Shown here in pieces: positions 55,245-64,000 of a stretch of 64,000 bases of DNA (the stretch's first letter is position 1; every line of letters starts with the position of its first letter). The translations under genes and the position numbers were made by a program. Origin of the DNA: Aurantiacibacter zhengii (GTDB taxonomy: Bacteria; Pseudomonadota; Alphaproteobacteria; Sphingomonadales; Sphingomonadaceae); assembly GCF_003584125.1 (NCBI RefSeq), contig NZ_QXFL01000002.1, positions 558,001 to 622,000 of the forward strand, read 5' to 3'. The notes under the pieces were generated by a model. It ran no database searches. It had not been told where the DNA came from and worked only from the letters and a program-made list of their open reading frames with translations.

Positions 55245-56003
55245 ATGAGCACAACGCCCACAAAGTCAGCAATCGTAACCGGAGGAGGCAGCGGAATCGG
55301 TGCGTCCGTTGCCCTAGATCTCAGCCAATCTGGCTATAGAATCACAATTGCCGACCTGGACGACGCTGGTGCCAACAAGATCATCGCGCAGATCAACAAT
55401 GAAGGTGGTGTTGCGCAGTTCATCAGAACAGATGTTTCGCAGGAAAGCGATGTTATCGCCTTGGTCGAGGCCGCTGTAAGCTCATATGGGAAGCTGGATG
55501 CTGCCTGTAACGCGGCTGGCATCCCCCAGCGCGGTAAAGTGCTGCATGAGTTGAGCGCGGACGAATGGGACCGATGTCTGGATATCAATCTGCGCGGTCT
55601 GTTTTTGTGTAATAAGTATCAATTGATCGCCATGGTAGAAGCTGGTGGCGGCTCGATCGTCAATGTCGCATCGACTTGTTCGATGGTGGCGGTGCAAAAC
55701 GCTGCCGAATATTGTGCCAGCAAGGCCGGCGTTCTGGGACTGGTTCGCGGCATCGCTCTTGACTACGCGACCAAGGGCATTCGCATCAACGCAGTCCTTC
55801 CCGGGGGCACCAAAACGCCCATGTTGACGAGCGCGGTGGAAACCGATCCGACGCTTGAGGCGGCACTAGTGGCGGTGCATCCCATGAATCGCTTCTGCGA
55901 ACCGGGGGAAGTCGGCTCCGCAATCAAGTGGCTGCTGTCCGATGAAGCCAGCTTCGTAACCGGGGCCTCACTTGCCGTTGATGGCGGGATGCTGGCGATC
56001 TGA
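55245..56003 (+). CDS. SDR-family alcohol/hydroxyacid dehydrogenase
   Basis: 252 aa Rossmann fold. TGGGSGIG cofactor loop at the N-terminus, D in ADLDDAG (prefers NAD), NAAGIPQ, catalytic Ser (VASTCS) and YCASKAG, and the end PGEVGSAIKWLLSDEASFVTGASLAVDGG (read in parts) as usual. Probably oxidises a hydroxyl intermediate of the pathway. Co-directional with the small gene upstream. Confidence 0.92.
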   Translation: MSTTPTKSAIVTGGGSGIGASVALDLSQSGYRITIADLDDAGANKIIAQINNEGGVAQFIRTDVSQESDVIALVEAAVSSYGKLDAACNAAGIPQRGKVLHELSADEWDRCLDINLRGLFLCNKYQLIAMVEAGGGSIVNVASTCSMVAVQNAAEYCASKAGVLGLVRGIALDYATKGIRINAVLPGGTKTPMLTSAVETDPTLEAALVAVHPMNRFCEPGEVGSAIKWLLSDEASFVTGASLAVDGGMLAI

Positions 56004-56008
56004 TATTC

Positions 56009-56050
56009 GAGACTGGCGGTGCGCGACAAATGCCGCGCACTGCCAGTCTC
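56009..56050. terminator. Bidirectional hairpin between convergent units
   Basis: GAGACTGGC-GGTGCGCG / CGCGCAC-GCCAGTCTC, a near-perfect long stem with loop ACAAATGC. No clear T-run. Separates the SDR from the CoA-transferase subunit B gene. Confidence 0.75.
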
Positions 56051-56054
56051 AACA

Positions 56055-56690
56055 CTATTCGTCGTAGCTCGCACTGGTCTGAGCAGCAATTTCCTCTCGC
56101 GTCACATTCGGCGCGATCTCGGACAAACGGAAACGCCCGGTACTTAGCTGACGCTCAAAAACGCCAAGATCGGTGATAAGCATATCGACCACCGCTTTCC
56201 CGGTGAGCGGCAGGCTACATTGCTGCACGAATTTCGGTTCTCCGCCTTTGTTACAATGATCCATAGTTACGATAACGCGCTTGACCCCCGCGACGAGGTC
56301 CATAGCGCCTCCCATGCCCTTGATCATCTTACCTGGAATCATCCAGTTGGCGATATCCCCACGCTCAGATACTTCCAACGCGCCCAGAATGGTAAGATCG
56401 ATATGTCCTCCGCGGATCATCGCAAAACTTTCAGCAGACCCGAAGTAGGCGGATGAAGGCAATTCAGAGATCGTCTGTTTGCCCGCATTGATAAGGTCGG
56501 CATCCTCCTCACCCTCCAGAGGGAAAGGGCCAATGCCCAGCATACCGTTTTCCGATTGCAGCGTGACGTTTGTGGCATCGGAAATGTTGTTAGCCACAAG
56601 GGTGGGAATACCGATACCCAGATTGACGTAAAATCCATCTTCAAGTTCAGCAGCGGCTCTGGCCGCAATCTCATTGCGCGTCCATGGCAT
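56055..56690 (-). CDS. 3-oxoacid CoA-transferase, subunit B
   Basis: 211 aa, beta subunit of a succinyl-CoA:3-ketoacid type CoA-transferase (SCOT). Catalytic Glu47 in LQSENGMLG, and GIGIPTLVAN, GGAMDLVAGVKRVIV are family motifs. Its ATG overlaps the TAA of the A-subunit gene (TAATG). Activates a 3-oxo acid with succinyl-CoA or another donor. The exact 3-oxo acid is unknown. Confidence 0.94.
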   Translation of the reverse strand: MPWTRNEIAARAAAELEDGFYVNLGIGIPTLVANNISDATNVTLQSENGMLGIGPFPLEGEEDADLINAGKQTISELPSSAYFGSAESFAMIRGGHIDLTILGALEVSERGDIANWMIPGKMIKGMGGAMDLVAGVKRVIVTMDHCNKGGEPKFVQQCSLPLTGKAVVDMLITDLGVFERQLSTGRFRLSEIAPNVTREEIAAQTSASYDE

Positions 56691-57397
56691 TAAGCAGCCT
56701 CCTTTGTCCTGACGGTGCGAAACTCGATTTTCTTTTCATAGGGCGCACCGCATATCAGTCTCTTGACGTAAATCCCGGGCAAATGAACGGCGTCGGGTTC
56801 GATCGACCCAACAGGCACAATCCCCTCAACCTCTGCAACGCAAAGCGGCGCGGCTGTGGCCATCACTTGATTGAAATTGCGGGCCGTCTTGCGGAATATC
56901 ATATTACCTGCGTCATCCGCTTTCCAACCCTTAATCAGCGCAAGATCGCCACGTATGCTGCGTTCCATGATATATTCCTGACCAGCAAACTCGCGCGTTT
57001 CTTTACCTTCGGCGACCTGCGTGCCGACCCCTGTTCTGGTGAAAAAAGCAGGAATTCCCGCACCGCCTGCGCGGCAGCGCTCTGCAAGCGTGCCTTGCGG
57101 ACAAAATTCCACTTCCAATTCGCCAGCCAAGTATTGCCGGGCGAATTCCTTGTTCTCACCCACATAGCTTGAAATCATCTTGCGAATCTGGCCGGTCCGC
57201 AAAAGCTGGCCTAAACCTTCGCCATCAATTCCGGCATTGTTGGATACGACGGTCAGGTTGCGAACACCTGCATCTCTAACTGCATTGATCAGTCTTTCAG
57301 GAATACCGCACAAGCCAAAGCCACCAACGCACAAAGTCATGTCATCATGCAGCAATCCGGCAAGCGCCTCGGTCGCATTCGCATATTTCCGACTCAT
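56690..57397 (-). CDS. 3-oxoacid CoA-transferase, subunit A
   Basis: 235 aa alpha subunit. [13 protein letters not shown] near the N-terminus and [24 protein letters not shown] and [13 protein letters not shown] are the SCOT alpha motifs. Coupled with subunit B by a 1-base overlap, and begins 5 bases after the thiolase stop, so thiolase-A-B form one operon. Confidence 0.94.
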   Translation of the reverse strand: MSRKYANATEALAGLLHDDMTLCVGGFGLCGIPERLINAVRDAGVRNLTVVSNNAGIDGEGLGQLLRTGQIRKMISSYVGENKEFARQYLAGELEVEFCPQGTLAERCRAGGAGIPAFFTRTGVGTQVAEGKETREFAGQEYIMERSIRGDLALIKGWKADDAGNMIFRKTARNFNQVMATAAPLCVAEVEGIVPVGSIEPDAVHLPGIYVKRLICGAPYEKKIEFRTVRTKEAA

Positions 57398-57402
57398 CGC
57401 CT

Positions 57403-58581
57403 TTATCCCTTCACAGCTTCGAGAACCGAGACCGCGCTGTTGACCGCGCCGCCACCCAAATTAAGGCACAGGCCGAGGTCAGGCACTTGCCCAAGCTGCA
57501 TGTCGCCTGCTTCCCCGAGCAATTGCCTTGCGATCATCACGTGCATCGATACGCCTGTGGCACCGACCGGATGCCCCTTGGCTTTCAGCCCACCTGACGG
57601 GTTAATCGGCAAGCGGCCATCGCGCTGCGTCTGTCCTTCCCTGACAACCGCTGAACCCTGTCCGCGTTCGGCCAGCCCAAGCGCTTCGACACATAGCAGT
57701 TCCGCAATTGTAAAGCAGTCATGCACTTCCGCGATATCGACATCAGAAACCGTAATGCCCGCTTTCTGATAAGCGCGCTGCACAGCCAATGTCGGCCCTT
57801 CAAACAGTTCGAGACGTTTGGCCGACAGGGGAAGGTAATCGCTAACCATCTCTGCAGCGCGGAAACCAACGGCTTTCTGAAACGAGCTCAGAACGTCGCG
57901 GTGAGCGATGACGACCGCAGCAGCGCCATCGGAGATCAGCGAGCAATCGCTTAGCTTCAGCGGATCTGCAATCAGCGGATTGCGGTCCGAAACCGACATG
58001 CAGAAGTCCAGATCAACCGACTTGCGCATATGCGCGAGCGGATTGCGCAATGCGTTGGAGTGGTTCTTGACGGCAATATGCGCCATCGCTTCAGCAGGAT
58101 CTTCATAGGCGTTTGCATAGGCCTGCGCGAACTGCGCAAAGATCTGAGGGAAGCTCATGCCAGCTTCTTCGGCCTGATAGCTTGCCCCGCCCAATGCGGT
58201 GGTCACGCCTTGCGTATCGAGCGCGCTCATCTTTTCCGCACCGACAACAAGAGCTATCTTGCAACGGCCGCTATTGACCGCATCGAGCGCGGAGTAAATC
58301 GCGGCGCTACCCGAAGCACAGGCGTTTTCGCACCTGATGGCCGACTTGAATCGCAATCCCGGATCAGTGTGCAGAATCATCGAGGAACAGAAACCATCGG
58401 GCACCATTCCGGAATTGAAATGGCCTAGCCAGACACCTTCGATGTCAGCGCCCTCCACGCCTGCACCAGCCATTGCCTGGCTGGCGGCCTCATGGATCAG
58501 CGATTCCAGATCAAGCGCGTCATGCTTCCCAAACGGAGTATGACCCCAACCCACGATGAAGGCGTCCACGATAATCTCCAA
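57403..58581 (-). CDS. Thiolase (SCP-x / lipid-transfer type)
   Basis: 392 aa. Acyl-accepting Cys88 in [13 protein letters not shown] in the middle and GHPVGATG near the end are the thiolase catalytic motifs; HDCF instead of NEAF places it with the SCP-x/acetyl-CoA-acetyltransferase-like group found in sterol and branched-chain catabolism. Cleaves a 3-oxoacyl-CoA. First gene of the unit thiolase-CoA-transferase A-B. Confidence 0.9.
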   Translation of the reverse strand: MEIIVDAFIVGWGHTPFGKHDALDLESLIHEAASQAMAGAGVEGADIEGVWLGHFNSGMVPDGFCSSMILHTDPGLRFKSAIRCENACASGSAAIYSALDAVNSGRCKIALVVGAEKMSALDTQGVTTALGGASYQAEEAGMSFPQIFAQFAQAYANAYEDPAEAMAHIAVKNHSNALRNPLAHMRKSVDLDFCMSVSDRNPLIADPLKLSDCSLISDGAAAVVIAHRDVLSSFQKAVGFRAAEMVSDYLPLSAKRLELFEGPTLAVQRAYQKAGITVSDVDIAEVHDCFTIAELLCVEALGLAERGQGSAVVREGQTQRDGRLPINPSGGLKAKGHPVGATGVSMHVMIARQLLGEAGDMQLGQVPDLGLCLNLGGGAVNSAVSVLEAVKG

Positions 58582-58650
58582 AATTCGAGTGCTTCCAAGA
58601 CAGGCACTGGCAGTTCAAATCAGCCCTGGCTCGATTGCCCCCGCATGTCT

Positions 58651-58668
58651 GTCCCGCCTTGCAGGGAC
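58651..58668. promoter_or_regulatory. Operator candidate, copy 3 (GTCCC-N8-GGGAC)
   Basis: TGTCCC-GCCTTGCA-GGGACA, 70-87 bases before the thiolase start, in the 163-bp gap after the GMC gene. Same arm sequence and spacing as the copies at 54795 and 60493, with a different centre. Confidence 0.5.
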
Positions 58669-58744
58669 ACCGGCCATCGCGCGCCTGCCGGACCGGGGCT
58701 GCCCGGCTGGATACTCCGGAATCCGCCGGGCTACCCTATGCCGC

Positions 58745-60349
58745 TTAAGCCGCACTTAGAGCTTTGTTCAGGATCATGTCTGCCGCTTTTTCCGCGATCA
58801 TCATCACCGTGGAATTGGTGTTTGAACTGACAACCGCGGGCATCACGGATGCATCCACGACCCGGAGCCCTTCAACACCATTGACCTGCAATTGCGGGTT
58901 AACCACCGCCTTGGGATCAGACCCCATGCGGCAGGTGCTGGTCGCATGATAAATGCTGTTTGAGGTGTTGCGGATATATTGATCCAGATCCTCGTCCGAC
59001 TGGACGTTCTCACCTGGCTCGTATTCCGTGCCACGGAATTCGTCGAATGCGGATGTTGCAATAAGTTCTCGTGCAATTCTCAGCGCATCGCGCGCCGTTC
59101 GCAGGTCTTCAGGGTCTGAAAAGTAATTCGGATCAATCAGCGGATCGGCAAACGGATCGGCAGATGCGATTTTTACAGAGCCCCGACTGCGTGGGCGAGA
59201 AATATTCGCCGACGCCATGAAACCATGTTCCTGGATGACCTTTCTTCCATGATCCTCGTAAAGCAGGTTCAGAAAGTGGAACTGAATGTCAGGATATTCC
59301 AGCTCCGCACGAGTCTTGAAAAACGCCATAGCTTCAAGCCCGTTAGACAATGTCGGCCCGGTTTTGAAGAGCGCATACTGCATCAAAGCCAATGTGGCTT
59401 TGAACGGTTGTGTGAACGGTAATGCAGACCAAGGTTTCGTCATACGCTGTTTGATCATGAAACAGGCATGGTCTTGCAGGCCTTCGCCTACACCCGGCGC
59501 CTCGGCTACGACGGAAATGCCATGCTTTCTAAGCAGTTCAGGTTCGCCAATACCCGAAAGCTGGAGCAATTGCGGTGAGTTTACGGCACCGCCTGAGAGG
59601 ATGATTTCGCCCTCGGTCTTGATCACTTCGCGGCGGCCTCTTTGCATATATTCAATGCCGGTCGCACGCTTGCCATCCATCACGATGCGGGTCGCATGGG
59701 CTCCGGTAATCACCTGCAGATTGCTGCGCTCAAGGGCTTCCTTCAAATAGGTCGAAGACGCGCTCTGCCTCACACCGTCTGCAAAATTTGCATCCGGCCG
59801 GCCAATACCCTCTTGCGAAGCACCATTGAGATCCTCACTCACTGGATAGCCCGCGCTCTCAGCAGCCTTGAACCAAGCCTGCCCTACCGGGGACATTTCC
59901 TCCACCGGGGCTGCGGTCGTCACTCGGATGGGGCCTGAGCTGCCATGATATTGCGTATCGCCTTGTGAATGGCTTTCCAGCTTGCGGAAATAGGGCAGGC
60001 AATCGTCGTAGGACCATCCGGTCGCGCCAGACTGCGCCCATCCGTCGTAATCTCCCTGATTTCCGCGAAGGAATACAAGCCCGTTGATCGTGCTCGAACC
60101 ACCCAGAACCTTGCCTCGGGGAAAGTACATTGTCCGGCCATTCAATCCAGGCTGAGGGACTGTTTCATAGTTCCAGTTGCCGATCCCCGCTTTCATGATC
60201 CCGAAAAAACCAGCCGGCATCCTGTAAAGGACGTTGCTGTCCTTACCCCCTGCCTCCAGCAAGGTGACACGAACAGTCGGATCGGCGCTGAGCCGATTGG
60301 CAAGAATGCACCCGGCGGACCCCGCCCCCACGATTATATAGTCAGTCAC
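58745..60349 (-). CDS. GMC-family FAD alcohol dehydrogenase
   Basis: 534 aa. FAD loop VGAGSAGCILANRL at residues 7-20, second signature GKVLGGSSTINGLVFLRGN, and GGAVNSPQLLQLSGIG; catalytic His in SIYHATSTCRMG and Asn in NTNSTVMM. Oxidises a primary alcohol with FAD; related to choline and PEG dehydrogenases, the substrate here is unknown. GTG at 60349 with GAGAGG upstream is preferred over an ATG at 60466 that adds 39 cysteine-rich non-family residues. Confidence 0.92.
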   Translation of the reverse strand: MTDYIIVGAGSAGCILANRLSADPTVRVTLLEAGGKDSNVLYRMPAGFFGIMKAGIGNWNYETVPQPGLNGRTMYFPRGKVLGGSSTINGLVFLRGNQGDYDGWAQSGATGWSYDDCLPYFRKLESHSQGDTQYHGSSGPIRVTTAAPVEEMSPVGQAWFKAAESAGYPVSEDLNGASQEGIGRPDANFADGVRQSASSTYLKEALERSNLQVITGAHATRIVMDGKRATGIEYMQRGRREVIKTEGEIILSGGAVNSPQLLQLSGIGEPELLRKHGISVVAEAPGVGEGLQDHACFMIKQRMTKPWSALPFTQPFKATLALMQYALFKTGPTLSNGLEAMAFFKTRAELEYPDIQFHFLNLLYEDHGRKVIQEHGFMASANISRPRSRGSVKIASADPFADPLIDPNYFSDPEDLRTARDALRIARELIATSAFDEFRGTEYEPGENVQSDEDLDQYIRNTSNSIYHATSTCRMGSDPKAVVNPQLQVNGVEGLRVVDASVMPAVVSSNTNSTVMMIAEKAADMILNKALSAA

Positions 60350-60492
60350 GATCAAGCGCCTCTCAGTTTTTTGGGCATTCTTATCATTGCAAGAGCATCG
60401 CCCCACGAAGAATGCATTGGTACTCATGCAAGCTGTCACGGATTGACGACAGGCACATTCCGGCATCTTCGCGAAATCTACGCAGCGGATAT

Positions 60493-60510
60493 GTCCCCGG
60501 CACAGGGGAC
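60493..60510. promoter_or_regulatory. Operator candidate, copy 2 (GTCCCC-N6-GGGGAC)
   Basis: GTCCCC GGCACA GGGGAC, 85-102 bases before the ATG at 60595 and 144-161 bases before the divergent GMC start. Nearly identical to the reverse of copy 1, with flanking T and T conserved. Confidence 0.65.
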
Positions 60511-60594
60511 TTCGTCAAATAGGCATTTCAGATAGCCTGTGGGCAATCATCCGGAGTCCCGGTTGGGCTGCTTAATTCGGAATTGTTGTCAGTC

Positions 60595-61815
60595 ATGATC
60601 CAGGAAAACAGCGCGACTTTGAACGGCTTGCGCGTTCTTGAAATCGGCCATTTTGTCGCTGCTCCGTTTTGCACACGGTTGCTTGGTGATTTGGGGGCTG
60701 ATGTCATAAAGATCGAGCCCCACTCCGGCGACCCTGTTCGCCAGTGGGGCGAGCAAGTAGAAGGCCGGTCTTTGTGGTGGTCTATTCATGGCCGCAACAA
60801 GCGCAGCCTCGCGTTGAACCTGAAGGCGCCCCAGGCACAAGAGATTGTATTACGCCTAGTGGCCGATTGCGACGTGGTGGTCGAAAACTTCCGCCCCGGC
60901 CAGCTGGAGAAAATGGGCCTAAGCGACGAGGTTTTGCGCGGCACCCGCAAGGATCTGATTATCGCGCATGTATCGGGATATGGGCAAACCGGCCCTTGGC
61001 GCGATCGTGCCGCATTTGGCGTTATTGGCGAGGCGGTTGGCGGTTTGCGTTACCTTACCAACCACCCACCAGGGACATTTGATCTGCCCCCAGTGCGGGT
61101 GGGCGTTAGTATCGGCGATTCCATTGCCGGACTCTATGCCGCCTTTGGCATCATGGCCGCTCTTTGGCAGCGCGACCGCGCGGATGGTGATGGAAAATCC
61201 CGCAGCCTGGACGTTGCGCTGACCGAAAGCGTGTTCTCGATGATGGAGGCTATGCTTCCTGAATATGGCAAGCTGGGTAAGATCAAGCAGCCAACAGGGG
61301 GCGGAATAGCCACTGCGGCACCTTCCAATGCCTATCCCACCGCCGACGGGAATTTTGTACTTATCGCCGCAAATTCAGAACCACTGTTTAAACGACTAGC
61401 ACAATTGCTAGGCAAGCCAGAACTCATCGAAGACCCGCGCTTTAACGGCAACCGCGCCCGCGTTGAGAACGCAGCCGTCCTCGATCAAATCATCTCAGAC
61501 TGGTCCAGCAATTTTGACGCACGAGAGCTGCAGGCCATGCTGGACACATCAGATATTCCAGCGTCGAAAACCTACACTGCTGCGGATGCGGCACAGGACG
61601 AACAATACCGCTTCCGCAAAATGGTGCGAGAGGTCCAAGATCCTAACCTTGGCGAAGTGCTCCACACCGGCATTGTTCCCCACATCCCTGAAAGCCCCGG
61701 AACGATCCGCTGGGCGGGGCCTGATATCGGACAACACAGTGCCGAAATCCTTAGCGACGCGGGATATTCCCCCACCGAAATCGATACCCTCAAAGGTCAG
61801 GGAGTAATCCGATGA
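60595..61815 (+). CDS. CaiB/BaiF family (class III) CoA-transferase
   Basis: 406 aa. Transfers CoA to a carboxylic acid without cell-membrane involvement. Catalytic Asp175 in VGVSIGDSIAG, N-terminal GLRVLEIGHFVAAPFCTRLL, VENFRPG and HVSGYGQTGPW are typical. Start ATG at 60595 (a TTG four codons earlier is possible). Stop overlaps the next gene by 4 bp, so the three-gene unit CaiB-lyase-LeuC is coupled. Confidence 0.93.
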   Translation: MIQENSATLNGLRVLEIGHFVAAPFCTRLLGDLGADVIKIEPHSGDPVRQWGEQVEGRSLWWSIHGRNKRSLALNLKAPQAQEIVLRLVADCDVVVENFRPGQLEKMGLSDEVLRGTRKDLIIAHVSGYGQTGPWRDRAAFGVIGEAVGGLRYLTNHPPGTFDLPPVRVGVSIGDSIAGLYAAFGIMAALWQRDRADGDGKSRSLDVALTESVFSMMEAMLPEYGKLGKIKQPTGGGIATAAPSNAYPTADGNFVLIAANSEPLFKRLAQLLGKPELIEDPRFNGNRARVENAAVLDQIISDWSSNFDARELQAMLDTSDIPASKTYTAADAAQDEQYRFRKMVREVQDPNLGEVLHTGIVPHIPESPGTIRWAGPDIGQHSAEILSDAGYSPTEIDTLKGQGVIR

Positions 61816-62738
61816 CAACCAGCCAGGCCGCCACCATTGTCGAAGTAGGGCCGCGTGATGGGTTTCAGTCAATCGCGCAGCAGATCCCCACTGCGCGTAA
61901 AATTGACTTCATCCAGCGTCTGTATGACTGTGGAATCAGGCGAGTCGAAGCCACCGCCTTCGTCAGCGAAACAGCTGTTCCGCAACTTGCCGATGCGGCA
62001 GAAGTTATGGCAGCAGCCGAGGCTCTGCCAGGCATGGACGCTCAGGTGCTGGTACCAAACCTTCGCCATGCAGAACGCGCGCTTGCCGCTGGTTCCAAAC
62101 ATCTCGCCTTCGTTTTGTCCGCTTCCGAAAAACACAATCGCAGCAATGTCCGCCGGGCACCCTTTGAATCGGTTGAGGAATATGCCCGCATCGTCGATCT
62201 GCTTCCACAAGGAACCGCGTTGCGGCTAAACGTCGCCACAGCATTTGACTGCCCCTACGACGGCGCCATGGAACCTGACACAACTTTCGCTCTGCTTGAT
62301 GCCCTGATCGACATAAAGCCTGACGCCGAAATCTGCCCTTGCGACACAACCGGCCGCGTCACGCCTGATCGTGTGGGGGCTCTGCTTTCACAAGCAATTA
62401 GGCGATACCCCCAGGTGAAGTCCTGGGCCTATCACGGTCACGACACTTATGGTCTTGGCCTCGCCAATGTGCTCGCCGCCTGGCAAGCCGGAGTGCGCAC
62501 AATTGATGCAGCATTTGCCGGGCTTGGCGGCTGCCCATTCGCACCGGGCGCAACTGGTAATGTTTCTACCGAAGACGTCGTCTGGATGTTTGAGGCGATG
62601 AATGTTTCGACCGGCATCGACATTGCTGCACTGGTCCCTGTTGCATGCGATGGTGCATCAATTCCGGGCGGCGTTGCCGGTGGGCGCGTGCGCGATGCGC
62701 TTAATCCTGCAAAACCATGTGAGGATGCAACCTCGTGA
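61812..62738 (+). CDS. HMG-CoA lyase-like (HMGL/DRE-TIM) lyase
   Basis: 308 aa. Splits a 3-hydroxy-3-methyl-type acyl-CoA into two products. [12 protein letters not shown] (metal and catalytic Arg), [13 protein letters not shown], metal His pair [13 protein letters not shown], and the cysteine loop [15 protein letters not shown]-CoA lyase proper has GPRDGLQ and HxHDTYG; the Phe and Gly here, and the genomic place between CaiB and LeuC, suggest another hydroxy-dicarboxyl-CoA such as a citramalyl-type CoA. Stop overlaps the LeuC start (GTGA). Confidence 0.88.
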   Translation: MTTSQAATIVEVGPRDGFQSIAQQIPTARKIDFIQRLYDCGIRRVEATAFVSETAVPQLADAAEVMAAAEALPGMDAQVLVPNLRHAERALAAGSKHLAFVLSASEKHNRSNVRRAPFESVEEYARIVDLLPQGTALRLNVATAFDCPYDGAMEPDTTFALLDALIDIKPDAEICPCDTTGRVTPDRVGALLSQAIRRYPQVKSWAYHGHDTYGLGLANVLAAWQAGVRTIDAAFAGLGGCPFAPGATGNVSTEDVVWMFEAMNVSTGIDIAALVPVACDGASIPGGVAGGRVRDALNPAKPCEDATS

Positions 62739-64000
62739 ATGCGCCGCGCACGATATTTCAGAAGATATGGGATGCCCATAAGGTCACGCAGCTGACCGGC
62801 GACAATGTCCTGCTGTATATTGACCGGCATCTGGTTAACGAAGTCACGAGCCCGCAGGCCTTCGAAGGATTGCGTCAGGCCGGACGGAATGTCTTTCGCC
62901 CCCACGCCACAATTGCAGTCGCTGATCACAACGTGCCAACCCAAGAACGACACTTGCCAATTGCCGACGAAAACAGCCGCTTGCAGGTTCAAGCACTAGA
63001 ACAGAATGTGGCTGAATTTGGCATCCCCTATGTTCCGCTGCTGCATAAATCGCAAGGGATCGTGCACGTTATCGGTCCCGATCTCGGACTGACTTTACCG
63101 GGTCTTACGATTGTATGCGGTGACAGCCACACATCGACACATGGAGCTTTTGGGGCATTGGCTTTTGGCATTGGTACTTCGGAGGCCGAACATGTGCTCG
63201 CAACCCAGACGCTGATTCAAAAGCCAGCGAAGAACATGCTTGTTCGTGTAACGGGTGAACTTCCCACCGGCACAACAGCCAAAGACTTAATTCTGGCGCT
63301 GATTGGCGAGATCGGCACGGATGGAGCCACTGGGCATGTCATCGAATATGCTGGTGATGCGATCACATCGTTGGACATGGCCGGACGCATGACGGTTTGC
63401 AACATGTCGATCGAAGCTGGCGCGCGCGCCGGGCTAATTGCCCCCGACGACACGACATTCGCCTATCTGGAGGGACGCGCACTGGTCCCTTCCGGCAAAG
63501 CTTTCGATGACGCAGTCGCTAATTGGCGTGAGCTATGCTCTGATGAGGGTGCAATGTATGACAGGGTGATCGAGTTCGATGCGGCTTCGGTCACACCAAT
63601 GGTGACTTGGGGCACAACACCCGAAGCGGTAGTAGGCGTGGCTGGGACAATTCCTGACCCCTCCTCCCTGCCCAGCCCAGCTGATGCATCGCAAGCGCGC
63701 AACATGCTGGCCTATATGGGTCTTGAGAGCGGCACACCACTGGAAGGCCTTCCCATTAATGTCGTATTTATAGGCAGCTGTACCAACAGCCGGATCGAAG
63801 ATCTGCGAGCCGCAGCGGCCATTGCCGCCAATCGCAAAGTTGCACCCGGCGTCCGTGCGCTGGTTGTACCCGGATCAGGAGCAATCAAACTGCAGGCGGA
63901 GGAGGAAGGGCTAGACCAGATCTTCCGCTCCGCTGGATTTGAATGGCGCGAGGCTGGTTGCTCGATGTGCCTGGACGGAAACCCCGACAAGCTCAGTCCA
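62735..64000 (+). CDS. LeuC-type hydratase/isomerase large subunit (3' end outside)
   Basis: 422 codons visible, frame open to the window end; full LeuC is about 470. Aconitase-superfamily [4Fe-4S] enzyme: cluster cysteines Cys349 (GSCTNSR), Cys409 and Cys412 (GCSMCLDG), and N-terminal [41 protein letters not shown] start at 62735 overlaps the lyase stop. The small subunit (LeuD-like) should follow just beyond the window. Its place with a CoA-transferase and lyase argues for a catabolic hydratase of a substituted maleate, not leucine synthesis. This is inference. Confidence 0.93.
   Translation, partial: MNAPRTIFQKIWDAHKVTQLTGDNVLLYIDRHLVNEVTSPQAFEGLRQAGRNVFRPHATIAVADHNVPTQERHLPIADENSRLQVQALEQNVAEFGIPYVPLLHKSQGIVHVIGPDLGLTLPGLTIVCGDSHTSTHGAFGALAFGIGTSEAEHVLATQTLIQKPAKNMLVRVTGELPTGTTAKDLILALIGEIGTDGATGHVIEYAGDAITSLDMAGRMTVCNMSIEAGARAGLIAPDDTTFAYLEGRALVPSGKAFDDAVANWRELCSDEGAMYDRVIEFDAASVTPMVTWGTTPEAVVGVAGTIPDPSSLPSPADASQARNMLAYMGLESGTPLEGLPINVVFIGSCTNSRIEDLRAAAAIAANRKVAPGVRALVVPGSGAIKLQAEEEGLDQIFRSAGFEWREAGCSMCLDGNPDKLSP

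Noticed and set aside
50558-60349. Assignment of the island to polyethylene glycol degradation (TonB receptor, ALDH and GMC dehydrogenase also occur in peg operons)
   Set aside because: The thiolase, SCOT, CaiB, lyase and LeuC genes have no part in that route, and the acyl-CoA ligase, permease and AraC regulator of peg operons are missing.

Overview
The window looks like the chromosome of a sphingomonad-type alphaproteobacterium, probably close to Erythrobacteraceae. This is inferred from gene content: a ChpT-like phosphotransferase, RpoH, clpP-clpX after tig, a DUF3297 protein, SIMPL and TorF-like porins, and TonB receptors. Coding density is high and most of the sequence is GC-rich. No rRNA, CRISPR array, intact transposase or phage gene is visible.

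Bases 1-48700 are core genome. In order: the end of valS; queE; a HerA-like ATPase; a TSUP exporter with its TIGR02186 partner; an NfrA/NfrB-like surface pair; nhaA; DUF3297 and a 17-residue-repeat acidic protein; tRNA-Leu(TAG); tig; a secreted amidase and TonB receptor; clpP and clpX; lemA; a GFA protein; a CDF / lipoprotein / ECF sigma / anti-sigma operon followed by a fasciclin gene; mtgA; rpoH; rluD; a GIY-YIG/JAMM fusion; chpT-like and amiD-like genes; rnpB; a metallophosphatase; a TorF-like porin; SIMPL; gloA; der; bfr and bfd; a DUF418 protein; an orphan ParA flanked by two SPOR-domain proteins; an SDR; pyrB with a dihydroorotase-like partner lacking its zinc ligands; sppA; and tRNA-Val(CAC).

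From 48703 to about 50557 there is no intact gene, only decayed IS110-type and IS630-type transposase pieces. After this, 50558 to the window end is a visibly AT-richer catabolic block (hand count of one 60-base line: 29 of 60 GC at 51481, against 40 of 60 at 35581). It holds an aldehyde dehydrogenase, a TonB receptor, a small dimeric-barrel protein, an SDR, a two-subunit 3-oxoacid CoA-transferase, a thiolase, a GMC oxidoreductase, and a CaiB-type CoA-transferase / HMG-CoA-lyase-like / LeuC operon. A shared palindrome, GTCCC-N8-GGGAC, lies in front of three of its transcription units and suggests one regulon. The regulator is not in the window.

The most unusual observations are: a GIY-YIG nuclease reading frame bracketed by inverted copies of a dispersed palindromic repeat, one copy being translated in frame into a JAMM peptidase; the three-site operator set in the catabolic island; the metal-ligand-less PyrC partner overlapping pyrB; and a conserved TTGC-N4-GCAA palindrome upstream of both bfr and bfd.
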